Assembly (NCBI GenBank): GCA_021325095.1
Contig: JAJPHV010000019.1
Coordinates: forward strand, 1-43,953
From: Chloroflexota bacterium
GTDB lineage: Bacteria; Chloroflexota; Anaerolineae; Aggregatilineales; UBA2796
Direction: 5' to 3'
DNA: 43,953 nt
Shown: piece after piece, positions 24,090 to 34,140 of the stretch
Numbering within the stretch: the stretch's first letter is position 1
How the letters are laid out: each line of letters begins with the position of its first letter
Position numbers and translations under genes: made by a program
The notes under the pieces: generated by a model
Told to the model about the DNA's origin: nothing
The model's input: the letters and a program-made list of their open reading frames with translations, nothing else
The model's database searches: none

Positions 24090-24157
24090 CTGCCCACGCA
24101 GCACCTACTATTATCAGCCCGCCCGTCGCGATGAAATGGAAAGTGCTCCGCCAGGCG
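23992..24157 (+). pseudogene. IS3-family OrfB, truncated N-terminal piece
   Basis: The frame shows AGSTTAEKRAMIETLQPQASVKRR and FDCPRSTYYYQPARRDE, the N-terminus of IS3 OrfB with its STYYY-type motif. After about residue 50 the match ends and the sequence runs straight into the mutS stop. The DDE catalytic domain is absent, so the element is dead. It overlaps orfA by about 98 bases in the next frame. Confidence 0.7.
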
Positions 24158-24158
24158 A

Positions 24159-26759
24159 TCACGCCTGCCGCGCCAGGCGCTGTAACTCGTACAGCTTGGT
24201 CATTGCGTCCAGCGGACTCATCTCTTCGACGCGCAGACGGCGCAGTTCTTCCAGCGCCGGGTGTCCATCATTGTTGAAGAGGCCTAACTGCCCGGCCCGC
24301 TCCTCTTTGGTCTTCTGGCGTTCGCGCAGTTCAAAATCACTGCCCTGCGCTTCCAGTTCCTTCAGGATTTCATTGGCGCGCTTGATAATCGCTTTGGGCA
24401 TCCCGGCCAGCTTCGCCACGTGAACGCCATAGCTGCGATCCGAGCCGCCGGGCACGACCTTGTGCAGAAAGACCACACCGTCGCCCTCTTCCATGACGGA
24501 GACATTATAGTTGCGAACGCGCGGCAGAATTTTCTCTAGCTCGGTCAGTTCGTGGTAATGGGTGGCAAAGAGCGTTTTGCAGTTCAGACGCGGGTTGTTG
24601 TGGATGAACTCCACGACAGCACGGGCAATCGCCAGCCCATCGTAGGTGCTGGTTCCCCGCCCAATCTCGTCCAGGATGAGCAGCGAGCGCGTGGTCGAGG
24701 AAGAGAGCAGCGCTGCCGTCTCCGTCATTTCCACCATGAAAGTCGATTGCCCGGAATGAATCTCGTCCTGTGCGCCGATCCGGGTGAAGATGCGATCTAC
24801 AATGCCGATCACGGCTTCCGATGCTGGGACGAAACTGCCGATCTGCGCCATGAGCGTGATCAGCGCCACCTGCCGGATGGCGGTGGATTTGCCGGACATA
24901 TTCGGCCCGGTGATGATGTGAATGCGCTGGTCGGCGTCGAACAGCGTGTCGTTGGGGACGTAGCGCTCGCCCTGCAATAGCTTCTCGACCACCGGGTGGC
25001 GACCATCGCGGATAAACAACACATCGTCATTGGTCAGCTGGGGGCGGCAGTAACCTTCGCGGGCGGCCACTTCGGCCAGCGACGCGAATACGTCCAGAAA
25101 GGCGATGGCGCGGGCGGTGCGGAGCAGACGCTCGCCGCAGGCCGCGATCCGCTGGCACAGCTCTTTGAACAGCCGGGTCTCGATCTCGATCATGCGCTCT
25201 TCGGCGTTCAGGACTTGCGTCTCGTACTCCTTTAGCTCCGGCGTGATGTACCGTTCGGCGTTGACCAGCGTTTGCTTGCGGATGTAGTCGGCGGGAATCT
25301 TCTCGGTGTTGGCGTGGCTGACTTCGATGTAATAGCCGAAGACTTTGTTGAAGCCGACTTTCAGACTTTTGATCCCGGTGCGCTCTCGTTCAATCGGTTC
25401 CAGGTTGGTGATCCACTCTTTGGCGTGGCGTGTATTGTTGTGGACTTCATCCAGTTCCGGGCTGTAGCCGGGCCGGATCACGCCGACCCGATCCCCGATC
25501 ACGCCCGGCGCCTCGTCGTCGATGGCGGCTGCAATCTGGTCGATCACTTCCTGGCAGGGGTCAAGCCGCTCACCCAGGCTCGCCAGCGCGGGCGCGCCAT
25601 AAATGGCTTTGCGCAGTTCGGGGATGCCCGCCAGGCTGGCCCGCAGCGCCAGCAGATCGCGCGGCCCGGCGATACCGCTCAACACGCGATTGGTCAGCCG
25701 TTCCAAGTCGGCAATCGGCTTGAGCGCTGCGATCACGTCCGCACGCATCAGCCCGGCGTCGTGCAGGCATTGCACGGCGTCGAGGCGGGCCTGCAAGCGG
25801 GCCAGGTCGAGCAAAGGCTGGTTCAGCCACGTCCGCAGCAGGCGCCCACCCATCGGTGTCACGGTGCGATCCAGCACCCCAAGCAGCGAGCCTCTGGTCT
25901 TGCCACCCCGGATCGTTTCGGTGATTTCCAGGTTGCGCCGCGTGTTGGGATCGAGCACCATGAACGAACTGGTCGAGTAAGTGCGCAGCGTAGTAAGCTG
26001 CGGCAGGCTGTTCTTTTGTGTTTCGCGCAGGTAATGGATCAACACCCCCGCAGCGCAGGTCGCCAGTGGTTTATCGGACAACCCGTAACCATCCAGCGAG
26101 GCGACCCCGAAATGGTCAAGCAGCAGTTGGCGCGCAGCGCCGAGGTCGAAGCGATGGTCGGGCACGTGGGTCAGATGCGCGCCATTGGGCAGCGTCACGC
26201 CGCGATCTGCCCATTTGGCTGGAACCAGCACTTCGCGTGGGGAGAGCCGCGCCAGTTCTTCCAGCACGCCGACAGGGGCATCCTGGTCGCTGCCGAGCTG
26301 TGTAGCGGCGAACTCGCCGGTGGTAATGTCCACGTAGGCCAGCCCGACACGCATCCACACGTCGCTGTTTCGCGCTGTTTCTGGGGCCAGCGCCAGCAAA
26401 TAGCTGTTCTGGCGCTGATCAAGCATTCCCGGCTCGACCACCGTGCCAGGCGTAATCACCCGCGTGACTTCGCGGCGTACCAGTTTCTTGCCGGGCGGCT
26501 CCATCTGCTCGGCAATGACGACGTGGTAGCCCTTCTCAACCAGCCGCCCCACGTAGCTCTCGACGGCATGATGGGGCACGCCAGCCATCGGCGAGTGCTG
26601 ACGCTTGGTCAGCACCAGGTCGAGTTCGCGGGCGGCGATTTCGGCATCCTGGTCAAACGTCTCGTAAAAGTCACCCAGGCGAAACAGCACGATTGCGTCG
26701 GGGTACTGCGCCTTAATGTCCAGGTATTGCTGGCGCATGGGCGTCATATCTTCGGTCAT
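24159..26759 (-). CDS. mutS: DNA mismatch repair protein MutS
   Basis: This 866-residue mismatch-recognition ATPase has the mismatch-binding Phe31-Tyr-Glu33 in GDFYETFDQDAEIA, VPHHAVESYVGRLVEKGYHV, and the connector, core and clamp regions. The ATPase domain has Walker A GPNMSGKST (618-626), Walker B LLILDEIGRG (693-702) and FATHYHELTELE. Length and domain order match MutS1. The ATG at 26759 is the start of MTEDMTPMRQQYLDIKAQYPD, aligned with family members. No mutL is seen nearby. An IS3 remnant abuts its 3' end but leaves the coding end intact (RLARQA). Confidence 0.97.
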   Translation of the reverse strand: MTEDMTPMRQQYLDIKAQYPDAIVLFRLGDFYETFDQDAEIAARELDLVLTKRQHSPMAGVPHHAVESYVGRLVEKGYHVVIAEQMEPPGKKLVRREVTRVITPGTVVEPGMLDQRQNSYLLALAPETARNSDVWMRVGLAYVDITTGEFAATQLGSDQDAPVGVLEELARLSPREVLVPAKWADRGVTLPNGAHLTHVPDHRFDLGAARQLLLDHFGVASLDGYGLSDKPLATCAAGVLIHYLRETQKNSLPQLTTLRTYSTSSFMVLDPNTRRNLEITETIRGGKTRGSLLGVLDRTVTPMGGRLLRTWLNQPLLDLARLQARLDAVQCLHDAGLMRADVIAALKPIADLERLTNRVLSGIAGPRDLLALRASLAGIPELRKAIYGAPALASLGERLDPCQEVIDQIAAAIDDEAPGVIGDRVGVIRPGYSPELDEVHNNTRHAKEWITNLEPIERERTGIKSLKVGFNKVFGYYIEVSHANTEKIPADYIRKQTLVNAERYITPELKEYETQVLNAEERMIEIETRLFKELCQRIAACGERLLRTARAIAFLDVFASLAEVAAREGYCRPQLTNDDVLFIRDGRHPVVEKLLQGERYVPNDTLFDADQRIHIITGPNMSGKSTAIRQVALITLMAQIGSFVPASEAVIGIVDRIFTRIGAQDEIHSGQSTFMVEMTETAALLSSSTTRSLLILDEIGRGTSTYDGLAIARAVVEFIHNNPRLNCKTLFATHYHELTELEKILPRVRNYNVSVMEEGDGVVFLHKVVPGGSDRSYGVHVAKLAGMPKAIIKRANEILKELEAQGSDFELRERQKTKEERAGQLGLFNNDGHPALEELRRLRVEEMSPLDAMTKLYELQRLARQA

Positions 26760-26897
26760 TGATCACAATCTCAGCCGTTTGTCTTTTCGGAACGAGGCGA
26801 GTCGGTTATCCTAACCAGGGGTAATTCTAACAGCAGCCTATAGCCCGTACAACACTGTGCCGGAACGTTTGTTCACACCACAGGAGACAAGTTTTTT

Positions 26898-27857
26898 ATG
26901 CCAGACGAAGTATACATCGGGATCGATCTGGGCGGGACCCTGATCCGCGCGGGCCGTTTTTCCGCCAGCCTGGAACTTGAGGCGCGCAGCGAAACACAGA
27001 CCCGCTCCGAAGATGGCGATCCGGAAGCGGTCATCCGGCGCATGGTGGCGCAGGCGCGTGCGGTCTGGCCGAGTGACGGCACAAAGGTGGCCGGGATCGG
27101 CATTTCGGCGCCAGGGCCGATCAACCCGATGACGGGTGTGGTCACGACGCCGCCGAATCTCAAGGGCTGGCACTACGTGCCGCTGCGCGATCTGTTCCAG
27201 CAGCAAGTCGGCGTGCCCACTTACCTGGGCAACGATGCCAACCTGGCCGCATTGGCCGAAGCCGCGATGGGCGCGGCGCAGGGCTACACGGACGTCGTGT
27301 TCCTGACGATCAGTACGGGCATTGGCAGCGGGATCATCATCGCGGGCAAGCTGCTGATCGGCTCGGAGGGCATTGGCGACGAGTGCGGGCACATGATCCT
27401 GGTGGTGGAAGGCGATCACGTCTCGTCATTGGAGAAGGAAGCTGCCGGGCCAGCCATCGCCCGGCAGGCGCGGACAGCCATTGAGAAAGGCGAGCCGTCA
27501 ATCATTCTCGATCTGGCAAACGGATCGCTGGAAGGTATCGATGCGCGGGCCGTCGGCGAGGCCGCCAAAGCCGGCGATGCGCTCGGCCTGCGCATCATCA
27601 CCCGTGCCGGGCGGATGATCGGCCTGGGGATCGTGAGCCTGCTGCACATCTTCAACCCGCAGATCGTGGTGATCGGCGGCGGCGTCGCCAAAGGCACCGG
27701 TGATCTGCTGTTCAACCCGTTGCGGCAGGCCGTGCAGCAGCACGCCCTGGATTCTTCATACTGGGAACACCTGGTCATTGCTCCGGCAAAGCTGGGCGAA
27801 AACGTCAGCCTGATCGGGGCCGCAGCGCTGGCCCGCGCCCAGGGCAAGGTGAGCTAG
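26898..27857 (+). CDS. ROK-family sugar kinase (glucokinase-like)
   Basis: This 319-residue protein has the ATP-binding motif IGIDLGGTLIRAG (7-19), GISAPGPINPMTGVV, the catalytic Asp in YLGNDANLAALAEA and STGIGSGIIIAGKLLIG. It matches ROK kinases that phosphorylate glucose, mannose or related sugars. The usual zinc-binding CxCGxxGCxE is absent: after GHM the text reads ILVVEGDHVSSLEKEAAG, with no cysteine cluster. The ATG follows CAGGAGAC. It stands alone on the plus strand, divergent from mutS. Confidence 0.88.
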   Translation: MPDEVYIGIDLGGTLIRAGRFSASLELEARSETQTRSEDGDPEAVIRRMVAQARAVWPSDGTKVAGIGISAPGPINPMTGVVTTPPNLKGWHYVPLRDLFQQQVGVPTYLGNDANLAALAEAAMGAAQGYTDVVFLTISTGIGSGIIIAGKLLIGSEGIGDECGHMILVVEGDHVSSLEKEAAGPAIARQARTAIEKGEPSIILDLANGSLEGIDARAVGEAAKAGDALGLRIITRAGRMIGLGIVSLLHIFNPQIVVIGGGVAKGTGDLLFNPLRQAVQQHALDSSYWEHLVIAPAKLGENVSLIGAAALARAQGKVS

Positions 27858-28274
27858 GGGAGTTGGCGCCGCTCCTGGTACCATTTCGCTTTGCCGGACA
27901 TCTGTGCGGCAATCAAGCGACCCCATTTGAGTAGGGTTGACACGAGATGTCCGGTCCTACTCGCCTGGGACGGCTGCACGGGGTCGTCGTCAAACGTTCA
28001 TATCACCTTCTTGCTGGTGCGGGGCGGCTTGGTTGGGCATGGTGCGCTATGGCAGCTTCATCAGTGGCACCGCGTTCGGCGCGCTGGCTGAGGTGACTCT
28101 CAACGCCGTCGCTGACACCCGTCCCTACCTGGCTACCATCTGCACTCGCCTACATTACGGCAAATTCCGTTGGCCTGACAACTTTTGCGCGCAACTCCGT
28201 CTCGTGTCTTTTGAGCCACAGGCAGCCCTGTGGTAGAATCGGTTGTAGTAGCTCTATTTGTGTGGAGTGATGGC
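27858..28274. other. Intergenic region with inverted repeat and Hsp20 promoter
   Basis: No supported gene. There is a perfect 10-bp inverted repeat CCGGACATCT (27894-27903) and AGATGTCCGG (27945-27954) with a 41-base loop. Between about 27960 and 28200 there are short open stretches in several frames but no recognisable protein; it could be a decayed gene. The promoter of the next operon lies at 28211-28239. Confidence 0.5.
28211..28239 (+). promoter_or_regulatory. Promoter of the Hsp20-Lon operon
   Basis: TTGAGC (28211-28216), 17 bases and TAGAAT (28234-28239) with a TGG extension form a plausible sigma-70 promoter. It lies about 36 bases before the chosen Hsp20 start. No CIRCE-type (HrcA) operator was noticed. 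Confidence 0.6.
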
Positions 28275-28736
28275 GTGGAGATAACTGAGCAATCTCGTTG
28301 GGCAGGCGAGAGTGCAGATGATGAGATGACCGTCGACTCGACGCCGGAAGGCCAGCCAGTGGCGCGGCGTTGGGTGATCTTGCACCAGTCGAATATCTGG
28401 CGTCCCCCGACAGACGTGTTTGAACTCGAAGACCGGCTGGTCGTCCTGGTGGAAATCGGCGGGATGCACGATGGTGAATTCAATGTGGTGCTCCAAGATC
28501 GTCGCCTGATGATCAGCGGCGTGCGGCGGCGCGTTGTCCGGGAACGGGTCGCCTATCACCAGATGGAAGTGCGCTACGGCGAGTTCCGCACCGAGGTCAG
28601 CTTGCCCTGGCCCGTCAACCGTGAAAGCGTTTCAGCGACCTATAAAGAGGGTTTCTTGCGGGTCGAACTGCCCCATGCTCGTAATCAGCAAATACACATC
28701 GTTGACGTTGATCTCGAACAAGAGGCAGATGGTTAA
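28275..28736 (+). CDS. Hsp20/alpha-crystallin family small heat shock protein
   Basis: This protein of about 153 residues has an alpha-crystallin domain: [49 protein letters not shown], and [34 protein letters not shown]. The GFLRVELP segment corresponds to the family's A-x-x-x-n-GvL motif. Small heat shock proteins hold unfolding proteins for refolding or degradation. GTG at 28275 is preferred (GGAG 7 bases upstream). The farther GTG at 28230 lies within the promoter. It is followed directly by lon, which fits delivery of damaged proteins to a protease. Confidence 0.88.
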   Translation: MEITEQSRWAGESADDEMTVDSTPEGQPVARRWVILHQSNIWRPPTDVFELEDRLVVLVEIGGMHDGEFNVVLQDRRLMISGVRRRVVRERVAYHQMEVRYGEFRTEVSLPWPVNRESVSATYKEGFLRVELPHARNQQIHIVDVDLEQEADG

Positions 28737-31293
28737 AGTCAGTATGCCCGATAGCACAGATCGCCCCGAAAAGAAAAGCCAGGCAGTGTCTCCCTCAGTC
28801 ACATTCGTGGAGGATGAACAAAGCGTCGATCTCCACGACGCTGGATCGGAGTTGCAAAGCGACAGTGCCCTGAATATTCCCGATGAATTGCCCATCCTGC
28901 CGCTGCGTGGGCTGGTCGTTTATCCACAGACCGCCATCCCGCTCACCGTGGGGCAGCCGCGTTCCGTCAAACTGGTGGACGAGGTTGTGACGGGGGACCG
29001 GCTGATCGGGCTGGTAGCGGCCAAAGACCCTGAACTCGAAACGCCAGGGCCGGATGAAATCTTCACTATTGGCACACTGGCAGCTATCCACCGCCTGTTC
29101 CGCGCGCCGGATGGCACAATCCGCCTGCTGGTGCAGGGCATGGCCCGTATCCGCGTCGATACCTATACCACGACGGAACCCTACCTGAAGGCGAAGGTCC
29201 TGCCCGCGCCGGAAAGCATCGAGTCCAGCATCGAAGTCGAAGCGCTCATGCGCAACATCGTCGAGCAGTTCACGCGGCTGGCCGAACTTGTGCCGAGCAT
29301 TCCCGGCGAGTTGATCACCTCCACCCTCAACGTGGACGATCCGCTACAACTGGTGTACGCCATCGCCACCTACATCCGGCTGGACATTGGCGACCAGCAG
29401 CGTCTGCTCGAAGTGGACAGCGCCATCGACAAACTGCGCCTGCTGATGAGCATCCTTGCCAAAGAACTGGAAGTGCTCGAGCTGGGGCGCAAAATCCAGA
29501 CCGAGGCGCAGACGGAGATCGAGAAAGTTCAGCGCGAATATTATCTGCGCGAACAGTTGAAGGCCATCCAGAAGGAATTGGGCGAGGGCGATGAGCAGAC
29601 CGTCGAGATCGAAGAATTCCGACAGAAGATCGAAGCGGCGCAAATGCCGGAAGAACCCCGCCGCGAGGCACAGCGCGAACTGGAACGGCTCTCGCGTCTG
29701 CCCACCGCCGCCGCTGAGTATGGCGTGATCCGCACTTACCTGGACTGGCTGGTGAACCTGCCCTGGAACAAACGCACCGAGGACAACCTGGACATCCGCC
29801 ATGCTCGAAAGGTGTTGGATGAGGATCACTACGGCCTGAAGGACATCAAAGAACGGATCATCGAATTTCTGGCCGTGCGCCGGTTGCGGGCCGAGCGCCA
29901 GACGGAACCTGCCGAAGCAAAGATCGTGCGCCGCGATTACGTCCGCCGGGAGCGTGAGGGCGCGATCCTGTGCTTTGTTGGGCCGCCGGGCGTCGGCAAA
30001 ACGTCGTTGGGGGCGTCCATTGCGCGGGCAATGGGCCGCAAGTTCATCCGCATGAGTCTGGGGGGGATTCGGGATGAGGCGGAGATTCGGGGCTTCCGCC
30101 GCACCTACATCGGCGCGATGCCAGGCCGCATCGTACAGACCATCCGGCGTGGCGAAACGCGCAACCCGGTGATCATGCTGGACGAGATCGACAAGCTGGG
30201 CCGGGATTTCCGGGGCGACCCGGCCTCGGCACTGCTCGAAGTGCTGGACCCCGAACAGAACAATGAGTTCCGCGATCATTACCTGGACGTGCCCTTCGAC
30301 CTCTCGGAAGTGCTGTTCATCACGACAGCCAACGAACTCGACCCGATCCCCGGCCCGCTGCGTGATCGGATGGAGATCATCACGCTGTCCGGCTACACCG
30401 AGCAGGAAAAGGTACAGATCGCCAGACGCTACCTCGTGCCGCGCCAGATACGAGAAAACGGCCTGCGCCCCAGCGAAATCCTGTTCACCGAGAAGGCGCT
30501 GCAACTGCTAATTCGGGATTACACGCGGGAGGCAGGCGTCCGTAACCTGGAACGGGTCATCGGCGGCATCGCGCGCAAAGTGGTGACGAAAGTGGCGGAG
30601 GGCCACCAGGGGCGCACGCGCATCACCCCCGCCGCCGTGCGTGACATCCTGGGCCGTCCACGTTTCGGCTACCACGAGGAGATCAGCGAGCGAACGGATT
30701 TGCCGGGTGTGGCGACGGGCCTTTCGGTGACAGCCATCGGCGGCGACGTACTGTTCGTGGAAGCCACGCATATGCCCGGCGGCAAGTCGTTCCAGTACAC
30801 CGGGCAACTGGGCGAGGTCATGCAAGAAAGCGCCCGCGCCGCGTTCAGTTACGTGCGTTCACAGGCCAAAGCCTTGAACATTGCCGACGACTACTTCGAC
30901 AAACACGACATCCATCTGCACGTCCCCGCCGGGGCCGTACCCAAAGATGGCCCCTCGGCAGGCGTGACCATGGCGACGGCGCTGGCCTCGCTGATCAGCC
31001 AGCGCCCGGTGCGCAGCAACGTCGCCATGACCGGGGAAATCACCTTGCGCGGGCAGATATTGCCTGTCGGTGGTATAAAGGACAAGGTGCTGGCCGCGCA
31101 TCGCCTGGGGGTTGATACGGTCATTCTGCCCCGGCGCAACGAACCCGACCTGGCCGACGTGCCTGAAGACGTGCGCAGGGTCATGAAGTTTGTGCTGGCC
31201 GAGCGCGTGGAAGACGTGCTGAACGCTGCCTTAATGCCGCCGAACAATAAACGTAAAAAGACTCGCACCGGCAACAATCACAACCACACCTGA
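28729..31293 (+). CDS. lon: ATP-dependent Lon protease
   Basis: This 854-residue protein contains the N-terminal LON substrate-binding domain ([36 protein letters not shown]). An AAA+ ATPase follows with Walker [10 protein letters not shown] (418-426) and [26 protein letters not shown]. The Lon serine protease domain has catalytic Ser743 in PKDGPSAG and Lys786 in [10 protein letters not shown]. The ATG at 28729 overlaps the Hsp20 stop and follows AGAGG at short spacing; ATG 28744 is an alternative start. The N-terminus carries about 45 polar, likely disordered residues before the LON domain. It degrades misfolded and regulatory proteins in the cytoplasm. Confidence 0.96.
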   Translation: MVKVSMPDSTDRPEKKSQAVSPSVTFVEDEQSVDLHDAGSELQSDSALNIPDELPILPLRGLVVYPQTAIPLTVGQPRSVKLVDEVVTGDRLIGLVAAKDPELETPGPDEIFTIGTLAAIHRLFRAPDGTIRLLVQGMARIRVDTYTTTEPYLKAKVLPAPESIESSIEVEALMRNIVEQFTRLAELVPSIPGELITSTLNVDDPLQLVYAIATYIRLDIGDQQRLLEVDSAIDKLRLLMSILAKELEVLELGRKIQTEAQTEIEKVQREYYLREQLKAIQKELGEGDEQTVEIEEFRQKIEAAQMPEEPRREAQRELERLSRLPTAAAEYGVIRTYLDWLVNLPWNKRTEDNLDIRHARKVLDEDHYGLKDIKERIIEFLAVRRLRAERQTEPAEAKIVRRDYVRREREGAILCFVGPPGVGKTSLGASIARAMGRKFIRMSLGGIRDEAEIRGFRRTYIGAMPGRIVQTIRRGETRNPVIMLDEIDKLGRDFRGDPASALLEVLDPEQNNEFRDHYLDVPFDLSEVLFITTANELDPIPGPLRDRMEIITLSGYTEQEKVQIARRYLVPRQIRENGLRPSEILFTEKALQLLIRDYTREAGVRNLERVIGGIARKVVTKVAEGHQGRTRITPAAVRDILGRPRFGYHEEISERTDLPGVATGLSVTAIGGDVLFVEATHMPGGKSFQYTGQLGEVMQESARAAFSYVRSQAKALNIADDYFDKHDIHLHVPAGAVPKDGPSAGVTMATALASLISQRPVRSNVAMTGEITLRGQILPVGGIKDKVLAAHRLGVDTVILPRRNEPDLADVPEDVRRVMKFVLAERVEDVLNAALMPPNNKRKKTRTGNNHNHT

Positions 31294-31317
31294 CCGTGTT
31301 CAAAGAAGGAAGCTGCG

Positions 31318-31671
31318 TTGCCCAAAATAATGATTGTCGACGATGACCGGACGACAGTGAACCTGCTGAAAATGCTGCTGGAGATGGATGGCTTTGAAGT
31401 GACCCTCGTGCCCAGAGGCAGCATGGTCCTGGAAAAAGCACATCAGGAAAGCCCTGATATTTTTCTGCTCGATTATCACCTGGCCGACATGGATGGCACG
31501 GCGGTCATCAAAAACCTGCGCGCCGATCCGCAATTTGCCCGCACGCCCATCATTATGTCGTCGGGCTTGAATGTCGAAGACGAAGCCAAAAAGGCCGGCG
31601 CGAATCTGTTCCTGGTCAAACCGTTCGAGCCAAGCAACCTATCAGGAATCCTCAACGAACTGTTGGAGTAA
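31318..31671 (+). CDS. Stand-alone response regulator receiver protein
   Basis: This 117-residue protein is a single CheY-like receiver domain with acidic pocket Asp8-Asp10, phospho-acceptor Asp52 in FLLDYHLADMDG, Ser81/Ser82 at the switch position and Lys101 in LVKPFEP. There is no output domain. The start is TTG, supported by GAAGGAAG 7-8 bases upstream. No histidine kinase is nearby. It lies 24 bases after lon and its stop is four bases from the next start, so it is part of the operon. It may act on the PHP-AlbA_2 protein or Lon by contact, which is inference. Confidence 0.9.
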   Translation: MPKIMIVDDDRTTVNLLKMLLEMDGFEVTLVPRGSMVLEKAHQESPDIFLLDYHLADMDGTAVIKNLRADPQFARTPIIMSSGLNVEDEAKKAGANLFLVKPFEPSNLSGILNELLE

Positions 31672-31675
31672 GTGT

Positions 31676-33583
31676 GTGACTGTCAAATCAAAACGAACCC
31701 GAACGCAGTGGTTCCGTATAGACTTGCACCTGCATACGCCCGGTTCCGCCGACTATCAGGAGCCGGACGTAAGCTATCTGGACATTCTGCGCCGCGCCGA
31801 AATGCGTGGCCTGGATATTATCGCCTTTACCGACCACAACACGGTAGCGGGCTATCAGGCCATGCTGGCCGAGATTGACCGGCTGGCGATGCTGGAACAA
31901 CTGGACCGCGCCCAGCCGGAAGAAAAGCGCCGCCTGGCCGAATACCGCCGCTTGCTCGACAAAATCCTGGTCTTGCCGGGCTTTGAGTTCACGGCCACGT
32001 TCGGCTTTCACATTCTGGGCATCTTTTCGCCGGAAACGCGCGTCCGGCAGCTTGAGCACATCTTGCTTAGTCTGAATATTCCGCCCAATACGCTGGATGA
32101 AGGTTCGTCCAACGTCGGTGCGTCGGCGGACGTACTGACTGCCTATCGCACTATCAACGAGGCGGGCGGGATCGTGATCGCCGCGCACGCCAACTCAACA
32201 CACGGCGTCGCCATGCGCGGCTTCGACTTCGGCGGCCAGACCAAAATCGCCTACACCCAAGACCCCTATCTGCATTGCCTGGAAGTGACCGACCTGGACC
32301 GGCGCGGGCGTGCTACAACAGCCCGTTTTTTTGATGGCACGAAGCCCGAATATCCCCGCCGGATGCGCTGCATCCAGGGGTCGGACGCACACCGCCTGTC
32401 CAAAGACCCGCGCAGCGAGAAAAACCTGGGCGTCGGCGACAGGATCACCGAAGTGTCGCTGCCGGAGCGCAGTTTTGAAGCACTGCGCGAGATGTTCCAG
32501 AGCAACGACTTCGCCCGGTCACGTCCGTTCCGGGGCAGCAGCAAAGACGTTTACGATTACGTGCAGGCGGCGCGCGAGGAAGGCGAGAGCATCGTTCAGG
32601 CTTTCCACGAGTCGATGTCGCGCCAGGGCGGGCATCTGTACGCCGTGATCGCGGACGTGTGCGCCTTTGCCAACACCAACGGCGGCACGATCTACATCGG
32701 CGCCTCGCCCGACTCGACCAAACCACCCGTTGGCATCGACAACATCGGCGAAAACATTGAGACACTGCGCAACGAGATCGCCCACAAGCTGGCGCCGCCG
32801 CTCGAAGTCGAGATCGACGTCCAGGAAACGGCAGGCAAAGCAGTCATCCGCGTGCAGGTTCCACGCGGCGACGACCCACCTTATGCCATCGACGACAACA
32901 AAATCTACGTGCGCGACGAGGCCGAAACGTCGCTGGCCGTGCGCGATGAGATCGTGCGGCTCGTGCAGAAAAATCCGCGTGTGGTGCGGGCCGAGCCAGC
33001 CGAAGCGATGGAAGAAATGGCCCCGCCTCTGCTGCCTGAGCATGAAGCGGAGGCTGAGATGCCCGAAGCTGCCGAGGGCGAACTGGCGGTGGAGGCCGAA
33101 ATGCCCGAAGCGGTTGAAGCGCGTCCCGCCGAGCCAGCCCGTAGATCACGGCGTGGGCGCGGTGGTTCGCGCGCGGCGCGAGAAAAACCCGTGCTATCAG
33201 GCGCGCCCCGTACCGGAGTCGAAATCCTGGGGACGGAAACGCGCAAGGGCGAGCAGTACCACATCATGCGCGACCTGCGCAATGGCAACATTGTCAAGAA
33301 CGTGACTCGCACCTCAGCGCGCCGCCTGTGGCATTACGCCATCACCGAGCGCGAAGCCAATCCAGTTGACCCGAACCGTGTGCAGTGGGCGGGTGATGTC
33401 GGGTTGTGGAAGCGCTACAAGCGCGGCGGTGTGGTCCGCTACGACCTGGTGCAGCGCGAGAACGGCAACATACGTGTCTACTATGGGGTCACCGAGGACG
33501 GGATGCACGGCCCCTGGCAGCAGTTCATCAGCGACGAGGAAGCGCCAGTAGAAGAAGAACAGGAGAAGGGTGACACTGAGTGA
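31676..33583 (+). CDS. PHP-domain phosphoesterase fused to AlbA_2 domain
   Basis: This 635-residue protein is read from a GTG at 31676 with GGAG 7 bases upstream. Domain 1 (about 12-290) is a PHP metallophosphoesterase: HLHTPGS (His18, His20), FTDHN (Asp53-His54), VIAAHAN and GSDAHRL supply metal-ligand motifs. Domain 2 (about 300-430) is AlbA_2/Schlafen-like: [17 protein letters not shown] and [14 protein letters not shown] Glu/Pro/Ala-rich linker and a basic [14 protein letters not shown] patch follow. The last part (about 515-625) is a compact domain rich in Trp, Tyr and Arg that I do not recognise. Substrate and function are unknown; a nucleic acid or nucleotide target is a guess. Confidence 0.85.
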   Translation: MTVKSKRTRTQWFRIDLHLHTPGSADYQEPDVSYLDILRRAEMRGLDIIAFTDHNTVAGYQAMLAEIDRLAMLEQLDRAQPEEKRRLAEYRRLLDKILVLPGFEFTATFGFHILGIFSPETRVRQLEHILLSLNIPPNTLDEGSSNVGASADVLTAYRTINEAGGIVIAAHANSTHGVAMRGFDFGGQTKIAYTQDPYLHCLEVTDLDRRGRATTARFFDGTKPEYPRRMRCIQGSDAHRLSKDPRSEKNLGVGDRITEVSLPERSFEALREMFQSNDFARSRPFRGSSKDVYDYVQAAREEGESIVQAFHESMSRQGGHLYAVIADVCAFANTNGGTIYIGASPDSTKPPVGIDNIGENIETLRNEIAHKLAPPLEVEIDVQETAGKAVIRVQVPRGDDPPYAIDDNKIYVRDEAETSLAVRDEIVRLVQKNPRVVRAEPAEAMEEMAPPLLPEHEAEAEMPEAAEGELAVEAEMPEAVEARPAEPARRSRRGRGGSRAAREKPVLSGAPRTGVEILGTETRKGEQYHIMRDLRNGNIVKNVTRTSARRLWHYAITEREANPVDPNRVQWAGDVGLWKRYKRGGVVRYDLVQRENGNIRVYYGVTEDGMHGPWQQFISDEEAPVEEEQEKGDTE

Positions 33584-34071
33584 AAGCAGGCACGTTCCTT
33601 GTCAGCGGGGAGGGCAGGGCAGATGCCGAGAACATTAAGGTCGTCACTCATATCCATGTGCGATGCGTAACGCAAGCTGAAGGGCCAGTCATTATGCCGA
33701 TAAATCCCAGGATGCAGTCGAGAATCCCGGTGCAGTCGCGCAACTGGCAGATGTCGCCGAGCAGCGAATATGCCCTGGGCGAGTGCCCGCAGTGTGGGGC
33801 CATCGGAGAGTCCCAATGGGAATCTCCTCTGCCAGGTAATGACTTCGTTCGCCAGGAGTGGTTTGAGTGTCCGTCTTGCGGAATTGAGTACGTTTACCAG
33901 ACAACGGCGGCATATCGCTATTCACACATTGAAGCTGGCACAGAGGAGATGCGACCAGCGTCCAGCCAATCGGAGGAAACCTGTGAGCACCGTTGGCTGT
34001 GGCACGAGGGCAGTCACGGGCGGCCCAGCTATATGGAGTGTGAGAAGTGCGGTCTCGTCAAGCTGGAATAA
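33580..34071 (+). CDS. Zinc-ribbon protein of unknown function
   Basis: This protein of 163 residues starts at a GTG that overlaps the previous stop (GTGA); an ATG at 33694 after GAAGGG would give 125 residues and is a serious alternative. It has two CxxC pairs, CPQCG and CPSCG, flanking WFE, and a second metal site at the end (CEHRWLWHEGSHGRPSYMECEKCGLV). The first 38 residues have no recognisable content, which favours the shorter form. It closes the Hsp20-Lon operon just before a strong hairpin. Confidence 0.7.
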   Translation: MKAGTFLVSGEGRADAENIKVVTHIHVRCVTQAEGPVIMPINPRMQSRIPVQSRNWQMSPSSEYALGECPQCGAIGESQWESPLPGNDFVRQEWFECPSCGIEYVYQTTAAYRYSHIEAGTEEMRPASSQSEETCEHRWLWHEGSHGRPSYMECEKCGLVKLE

Positions 34072-34073
34072 GA

Positions 34074-34102
34074 ATCCCGCCCTTCAATCTGGAGGGCGGG
34101 AT
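34074..34102 (+). terminator. Hairpin terminator after the Hsp20-Lon operon
   Basis: A perfect 10-bp stem, ATCCCGCCCT and AGGGCGGGAT, with a 9-base loop begins 2 bases after the stop codon. No clear T-run follows; the palindrome GATCAATTGATC (34100-34111) overlaps its end. It also lies downstream of the minus-strand gene ending at 34141, so it may serve both directions. Confidence 0.55.
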
Positions 34103-34140
34103 CAATTGATCACTGCATCAAAGCGCTGTTATTCATTCGG

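Noticed and set aside
25272..26762. Long open frame opposite mutS (about 496 codons)
   Set aside because: Antisense to a fully conserved mutS, no motifs, no ribosome binding site.
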